DNA of 64,000 bases from Achromobacter sp. MFA1 R4 (GTDB lineage Bacteria > Pseudomonadota > Gammaproteobacteria > Burkholderiales > Burkholderiaceae_B), in contig NZ_LT707065.1 in the NCBI RefSeq assembly GCF_900156745.1, forward strand, positions 3,286,001 to 3,350,000, read 5' to 3'. Shown here piece after piece: positions 59,858-64,000 of this stretch; the first letter of the stretch is position 1; each line of letters begins with the position of its first letter. Made by a program: the position numbers and the translations under genes. The notes under the pieces are model-generated. The model worked only from the letters and a program-made list of their open reading frames with translations. It was not told the DNA's origin and did no database searches.

Positions 59858-60619
59858 ATGACGACGACGTACGACGCAACCCGCCCCTTTGCCGGCCAGG
59901 CCGCCATCGTGACGGGGGCGGCCAGCGGCATCGGCCAGGCCACGCTGGAACTTCTGCATGCGCAGGGGGCCAGCGTGGTGGCGGTGGACCGGCAGGAAAG
60001 CGTGCGCGCGCTGGCGCGCCCCGGGGTCGAGCCCCTGGTGGCCGACATCGCGCGCGAAGAGAGCGCCGAGCTGGCCGTCAGGACCGCGCTGGCGCGCTAC
60101 GGCCGCCTGGACATCCTGGTGAACAACGCCGGGATCATCATCAACAAGCCGGTGGTCGACATGACCCTGGACGACTGGAACGGCATCCAGGCGGTCAATT
60201 CCACCGGCGCCTTCCTGTTTTCGCGCGAGGCCATGCGCGCGATGGTGCCCGCGGGCCGCGGCGCCATCGTCAATGTGGGCTCCTATGCCTGCTACCAGGC
60301 GTTTCCCACCATCGCGGCCTACGCCGCGTCCAAGGGCGCGCTGGCGCAATTGACGCGCGCGCTGTCGCTGGAGGCGATCGAGCACGGCATCCGCGTGAAC
60401 GCCGTGGGGTCGGGGGACGTGGTCACCAACATCACCAACCATATCCACGCCGATGGACCGAAATTCCTCGCCGAGCATGGCAGGAACGCGCCGATCCGGC
60501 GCGCGGCCGAGCCGAGCGAGATCGCGGAGGTGATCGCGTTCCTGGCGTCGCCAAAAGCCAGCTACATCGTGGGCGCCGTGGTGATGGCCGACGGCGGCAT
60601 GAGCGTGGCGCTGCGCTAG
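59858..60619 (+). CDS. Short-chain dehydrogenase/reductase (second of pair)
   Basis: The 253-residue classical SDR has AAIVTGAASGIGQATLELL and Asp at the end of beta-2 (VVAVDRQES), suggesting NAD preference. NNAGIIINKP, NVGSYACYQAF, Tyr-x3-Lys in AYAASKGALAQL and YIVGAVVMADGGMSV near the end complete the pattern. GAGAGGAAAG is its ribosome site. It follows the first SDR closely and probably shares the AraC-controlled promoter. Opposite cofactor preferences of the pair would allow an oxidation/reduction couple; this is an inference. Confidence 0.9.
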   Translation: MTTTYDATRPFAGQAAIVTGAASGIGQATLELLHAQGASVVAVDRQESVRALARPGVEPLVADIAREESAELAVRTALARYGRLDILVNNAGIIINKPVVDMTLDDWNGIQAVNSTGAFLFSREAMRAMVPAGRGAIVNVGSYACYQAFPTIAAYAASKGALAQLTRALSLEAIEHGIRVNAVGSGDVVTNITNHIHADGPKFLAEHGRNAPIRRAAEPSEIAEVIAFLASPKASYIVGAVVMADGGMSVALR

Positions 60620-60634
60620 GCGCGGCCGGCGGCG

Positions 60635-61717
60635 TCAGCGCGGCGGCAGGATCGCCGCGCGCCACAGGTCCAGGAAGTGGCGCTTTTTCAGCGGGTCCAG
60701 GTACACCAGCAGGCCGACGCCCAGCGCCATGGGCCGCACGCCGGCCGCGGGCACGACCGAAGCGCTGACCGGCCGCATGCCGGAGACCCGCGCCAGCGTT
60801 TCCTGGCCGCGCGCGGACAGCAGATAGTCGAGAAACAGCGCGCCCAGGTCGCCGCGCGGCGCCTGCCGCGGAATGATGGCCGAGCGCGACAGCATCAGCG
60901 TGTAATCCTGCGGATAGATGATCGCGAGCGGCGCGCCCTGGTCGATGCGATGCCGGGTATAGGATTCCAGCAGGTTGTAGGCCAGCGTGACGTCGCCGCT
61001 TTCCAGCTTGTCCAGCGCATGTTCGGTGGACGCGTGGAGCGTCACGCCGTTGCGTCCGAAGGCGGCAAGGAGTGCGCCCGCCATGCTGTCCAGGCGCGTG
61101 TCCTGCGTGGCGGCCAGGTAGCCGATGCCGCTGCCTTGGACGTCGTAGGTGGAGATCCGTCCGGCCAGCGGCTGGTCGGGCGCCTGCAGCAGCGACAGCA
61201 GTTCGCGGCGGGTGTGCGGCGTGCGGGCGGCGTCGAGCCTGCGCGTGTCGTAGACCATGACGATGGGATCGGTGCCGATGCTGAACACTTCGTCGCGCCA
61301 GTTGGCCCAGCCCGGCAGGGACCGCGTCTGCGGCGACACGTGGGGACGCGCATAGCCGTCGTTGACGAGCTTGGTCTGCAGGTCCATGGCACTGCTGATG
61401 ACGAGGTCCGGCCCGGACGGCACGCCGGGCGCCTTCGCGGCGCGGTCCACGGCGTCGTTGTAGAGATCCTGCGTGGACAGTTCGGTGTATTCCAGCCGCA
61501 CGGACGGGTTCAGGCGGCTGAACTCTTCCAGCACGCCCCGAAACACCTCCACGCTATTGGATGCATGCACGACCAGCACATCGCTGCTGTCGGCGGGACC
61601 CAGCACCAGGCCGCCGTCGCTCACCTCCGCGGCGTGGGCCGTGGGCGCCAGCGCCACCGCCACCGCCAGCGCGGCGCTGGCGGCCAGGCCGCGCAGGAAG
61701 GACAGGGCGCTACGCAT
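60635..61717 (-). CDS. Periplasmic ABC-type (AfuA/Fe3+-like) substrate-binding protein linked to a two-component system
   Basis: The 360-residue protein has signal peptide AASAALAVAVALAPTAHA. The binding-protein fold opens with VLVVHASNSVEVFRGVLEEF. LYNDAVDRAAKAPGVPSGPD and NLLESYTRHRIDQGAPLAII resemble the COG1840 iron/2-aminoethylphosphonate group. No permease or ATPase genes adjoin it. Its start overlaps the histidine kinase stop by eight bases, so it is made with the two-component system. It may deliver the signal ligand to the sensor, as proposed for similar operons. Confidence 0.82.
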   Translation of the reverse strand: MRSALSFLRGLAASAALAVAVALAPTAHAAEVSDGGLVLGPADSSDVLVVHASNSVEVFRGVLEEFSRLNPSVRLEYTELSTQDLYNDAVDRAAKAPGVPSGPDLVISSAMDLQTKLVNDGYARPHVSPQTRSLPGWANWRDEVFSIGTDPIVMVYDTRRLDAARTPHTRRELLSLLQAPDQPLAGRISTYDVQGSGIGYLAATQDTRLDSMAGALLAAFGRNGVTLHASTEHALDKLESGDVTLAYNLLESYTRHRIDQGAPLAIIYPQDYTLMLSRSAIIPRQAPRGDLGALFLDYLLSARGQETLARVSGMRPVSASVVPAAGVRPMALGVGLLVYLDPLKKRHFLDLWRAAILPPR

Positions 61718-63134
61718 GGCCGGCGCTCGCAGGCAGGGTGATGACGGCGTCCAGGCCGCCGCCCACGCGGTTGCTCAGGCTGAGGCTGCCGCCGTGGATG
61801 TCGACCACCCGCTTGATGATGGACAGGCCCAGGCCGGCGCCGGGCGAGCGGGGATCGGGACCCCGCGCAAAGCGCTCGAACGCGGTGTTGGCCAGCGCGG
61901 GCGGGATGCCCGGGCCTTGGTCGGACACCATGATGCGCCAGCCGCCGTCGTGGCGGTCCAGCCGGACGTCGATGTGGCCGGCGTCGTTGGCGCCGTGGCG
62001 CAAGGCGTTGTCGATGAGGTTCTTGAAGGCTTCGCGCAGCATCAGGCTGTCGCCCGGCACGCGCGGGGCGTCGCCGGCGCCGGCGGGCGGCAAGTGCAGG
62101 CGGACGTCGGGCTGCGGGTCGGCCTGCGGCACGGTGTCGTACACGGCCTGGCTCAGCAGCTCGGCCAGGTCGACGGGGTGGAACTGCCTGACGTTGCTGC
62201 GATGGATGACGCTGGCGTCGCTGAGCAGCTGGTTGACCAGGCGCGAGAGCTTTTCGGCGTTGCGCAGCACGGCCAGCAGGCTGCGGCGCTGCTCGGCCGG
62301 ATCGTCCTCGTCCAGCGCCACCTCCATCTGCGCATGCAGCGCGGCCAGCGGCGTGCGGAGCTGGTGCGCGGCTTCCGCGATGAACAGGCGCAGCGTGTCC
62401 AGGTTCTCGGACAGCCGGGCCATGAAGCCGTCCAGCGCGTGCACCAGCATGTCCAGTTCCTCGGGCACGGGCGCGGCGATGGGATGCAGGTCGGACGCGC
62501 TGCGCCCGGCCAGCTCGCGCTCGACGCACCGGATCGGCGCCAGGGAGCGCCGCAGGCCCCAGTACGCCAGCGCCAGCGCGGCGGCCGCAAATCCGATGAG
62601 CGCCAGCGTGCCCTGCCACAGGATGCGCCGGGCCAGCGCGTTGCGCGCCTCGCGCGTCTGGGCGACCTGGATGATCGCGGTTTCGGTCTCGCGCGGGCCG
62701 GCGATCTTGCGTTCCATCCAGGCGATGCGCACGGGCTCGCCGCGGTAGGCGGCGGCGTATAGCTGCGGGGTGCTGGCGTCGCCCTGGCCGCGCGCGGGCG
62801 GCGCTGGCAGGTCACCGTATCCCGAGATGAGCGCGCCGCCGCCGGCGGCGACGCGGTAGAAGACGCGGTCGCGCGGCGCCTGTTCCAGCAGCGCGAGCGC
62901 CGCGTACGGCATGTCCATCTGCCAGGCGTCCTGCACCAGTTGCAGGCTGTCGGCGATCGACAGCGCGGAGGCGCGCAGAAGCTGGTCGTAGGTGGTGTCG
63001 GCCGTCTGGTTGGCGTAGCCGCGCACCAGCAGGAAGATCGCGCCCAGGCCCACCGCGAACAGCGCCAGCAGCACCGTCAGCAGGCGGCGGCGGATGGAAA
63101 TGCGGCGGGGAGGCGGGGTGCGCGGCCGGTCCAT
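61710..63134 (-). CDS. Sensor histidine kinase (TctE/QseC-like)
   Basis: The 474-residue kinase has two membrane helices (about 17-37, RRLLTVLLALFAVGLGAIFLL region, and 163-185) flanking a ~125-residue periplasmic domain, then HAMP. The phosphoacceptor is the His in FIAEAAHQLRTPLAAL. The ATP site has LIDNALRHG (N box), DQGPGIP (G1) and GAGLGLSI (G2). It begins ten bases after the response regulator stop and overlaps the binding-protein gene. Domain order and regulator type match the TctE family of carboxylate sensors. Confidence 0.92.
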   Translation of the reverse strand: MDRPRTPPPRRISIRRRLLTVLLALFAVGLGAIFLLVRGYANQTADTTYDQLLRASALSIADSLQLVQDAWQMDMPYAALALLEQAPRDRVFYRVAAGGGALISGYGDLPAPPARGQGDASTPQLYAAAYRGEPVRIAWMERKIAGPRETETAIIQVAQTREARNALARRILWQGTLALIGFAAAALALAYWGLRRSLAPIRCVERELAGRSASDLHPIAAPVPEELDMLVHALDGFMARLSENLDTLRLFIAEAAHQLRTPLAALHAQMEVALDEDDPAEQRRSLLAVLRNAEKLSRLVNQLLSDASVIHRSNVRQFHPVDLAELLSQAVYDTVPQADPQPDVRLHLPPAGAGDAPRVPGDSLMLREAFKNLIDNALRHGANDAGHIDVRLDRHDGGWRIMVSDQGPGIPPALANTAFERFARGPDPRSPGAGLGLSIIKRVVDIHGGSLSLSNRVGGGLDAVITLPASAGHA

Positions 63135-63144
63135 GCGTCGGCGC

Positions 63145-63849
63145 CTAGGCGCGCGGCGTGGCGGCCGGATCCCCATCCGCGCCGCCCGTCGCCGTCAGCA
63201 GGTAGCCCGTCCCGCGTTGGGTCTCGATGCGCAGGGGCGACCCTTCCAGCTTGCGGCGCAGCCGGGCGATATAGACCTCGATGGCGTTGGGCGCGGCGTC
63301 GTCGTCGAAGGCGAACAGCTTGTTCGCGATTTCCGTCTTGCTGACGGCGCGGTTCATGCCGGCGAGCAGGATTTCCAGCAGGCTGAATTCGCGCTTGGGC
63401 AGGTCGATGCGCCGGCCGGCCAGCGTCACCTGGCGCGCCGCGCTGTCGATCACCAGGTCGCCGAAGCGCAGGGTGCCGGTAGCTTGCGGGCTGGGACGGC
63501 GCAGCAGGGCGCGGCAGCGGGCTTCCAGCTCGCGGAAGTCGAAGGGCTTGGCCAGGTAGTCGTCCGCGCCGGTATCCAGGGCGTGGACGCGGTCTTCGAT
63601 GTCGATGCGCGCGGTCAGCGCCAGCACCGGCGTCTTGCTGCCGCGGTCGCGCAGCCGGTGCAGGATGTCGAAGCCCGACATGCGGGGCAGGCCGATGTCC
63701 AGGATGACGAGGTCGAAGGTCTCGTATTGCAGGACGCCGTCGGCGCTCAGGCCGTCGTTTTGGCAGTCGACCGCATGGCCGAGACGGCGCAGCCGGCGCA
63801 CGAGTGCGTCGGCCAGATCCTCATCGTCTTCGATCACCAGGATGCGCAT
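63145..63849 (-). CDS. OmpR-family response regulator (TctD-like)
   Basis: The 234-residue protein has a receiver domain (MRILVIEDDEDLADALVRRL, phosphoacceptor Asp51 in LVILDIGLPRMSG, Lys in YLAKPFDFREL) and a C-terminal winged helix (LPKREFSLLEILL, AIEVYIARLRRKL, IETQRGTGYLL). ATG 63849 directly opens the receiver fold. It is the first gene of a leftward operon with its kinase and a periplasmic binding protein, which are presumably its own targets. Confidence 0.93.
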   Translation of the reverse strand: MRILVIEDDEDLADALVRRLRRLGHAVDCQNDGLSADGVLQYETFDLVILDIGLPRMSGFDILHRLRDRGSKTPVLALTARIDIEDRVHALDTGADDYLAKPFDFRELEARCRALLRRPSPQATGTLRFGDLVIDSAARQVTLAGRRIDLPKREFSLLEILLAGMNRAVSKTEIANKLFAFDDDAAPNAIEVYIARLRRKLEGSPLRIETQRGTGYLLTATGGADGDPAATPRA

Positions 63850-63876
63850 GCGGCGATTGTCGCATGGTGGAGACGT

Positions 63877-63975
63877 GGCCCCCACGCCGCGCGCGCTTCG
63901 CGCGCTAGCTGCCCCCCGAGGGGGCGCTTTCCCCTTGGGGACGGCCCGGCGGGGAAAGGGGCCCCCACGCCGCGC
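63877..63975. repeat. GC-rich intergenic repeat of a style common in Achromobacter/Bordetella
   Basis: The element is bounded by a 16-base direct repeat, GGCCCCCACGCCGCGC, at 63877-63892 and 63960-63975. Between them are palindromic runs: GCGCGCTTCGCGCGC and the pairing CGAGGGGG/CCCC followed by CCCCTTGGGG. It lies just upstream of the response regulator gene and runs to the window edge. I recall similar elements scattered between genes of this family; copy number cannot be checked here. Confidence 0.6.
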
Positions 63976-64000
63976 ACGCATCTCCGCAGCCAACAAAAAG

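Overview
The window is GC-rich DNA (roughly 65-68 % by eye). Its gene content suggests a betaproteobacterium of the Alcaligenaceae, most likely Achromobacter or a close Bordetella relative. The pointers are three orphan Bug-type (TctC-like) periplasmic receptors placed inside catabolic operons, many LysR regulators, a tpiA-secG pair, DUF4148 and lipoprotein families, and an intergenic repeat of a style common in this group. The genus is an inference from content; no marker gene was compared.

Region 1 (1-16357) is the right end of a prophage. A T7-like virion and packaging module runs left to right: nozzle-like protein (cut by the window edge), GNAT protein, three or four internal-virion-type proteins, small and large terminase, tailspike, and a lysis cassette. 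It is followed on the other strand by an acetyltransferase cargo gene, a small unknown gene and a tyrosine integrase. Early genes, the lysogeny switch and the left attachment site lie outside the window. The integrase faces a tRNA-Leu(UAA) gene on the minus strand whose 3' end is the inferred attachment site. That tRNA gene is split in its anticodon loop by a 225-nt group I intron. The intron closely resembles the Azoarcus tRNA-Ile intron, and helices P3 and P7 show compensatory base changes relative to it. This is the most striking object in the window.

Region 2 (16.7-28.9 kb) is chromosomal. It holds a nitrilase with a divergent LysR, an RDD/TPR pair, a LysR-led operon of CoA-transferase, Bug receptor and HMG-CoA-lyase-like enzyme, a universal stress protein, tRNA-Ser(UGA), a quinone oxidoreductase, tpiA and secG.

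Region 3 (28.9-44.8 kb) holds small catabolic units separated by their regulators. They are: LysR, hglS (2-oxoadipate dioxygenase/decarboxylase), an FMN 2-hydroxyacid dehydrogenase and a Bug receptor; tRNA-Leu(GAG); a glycosyltransferase with a YrbL-like kinase-fold protein; an FAD amine/amino-acid oxidase, RidA and XRE-cupin operon with a triple 16-bp repeat in its promoter region; a MarR gene divergent from an FAD monooxygenase, DUF3237 and Bug operon with a perfect 9-3-9 palindrome between them; and a class IV aminotransferase with a divergent LysR.

Region 4 (44.8-64 kb) holds a 10-bp tandem repeat, a secreted LprI-like protein bracketed by two copies of a ~92-bp terminator-bearing repeat, a VOC protein, a LysR with an AtuA-DUF4387 fusion, a META/DUF4377 lipoprotein, a CopD-like membrane protein, a penicillin-acylase-family lipoprotein, a DUF4148 protein and a LuxR regulator with a 16-bp palindrome, a large protein of unknown function, an AraC regulator divergent from two SDR genes, and a response regulator/histidine kinase/periplasmic binding protein operon. 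The window ends in a GC-rich intergenic repeat.
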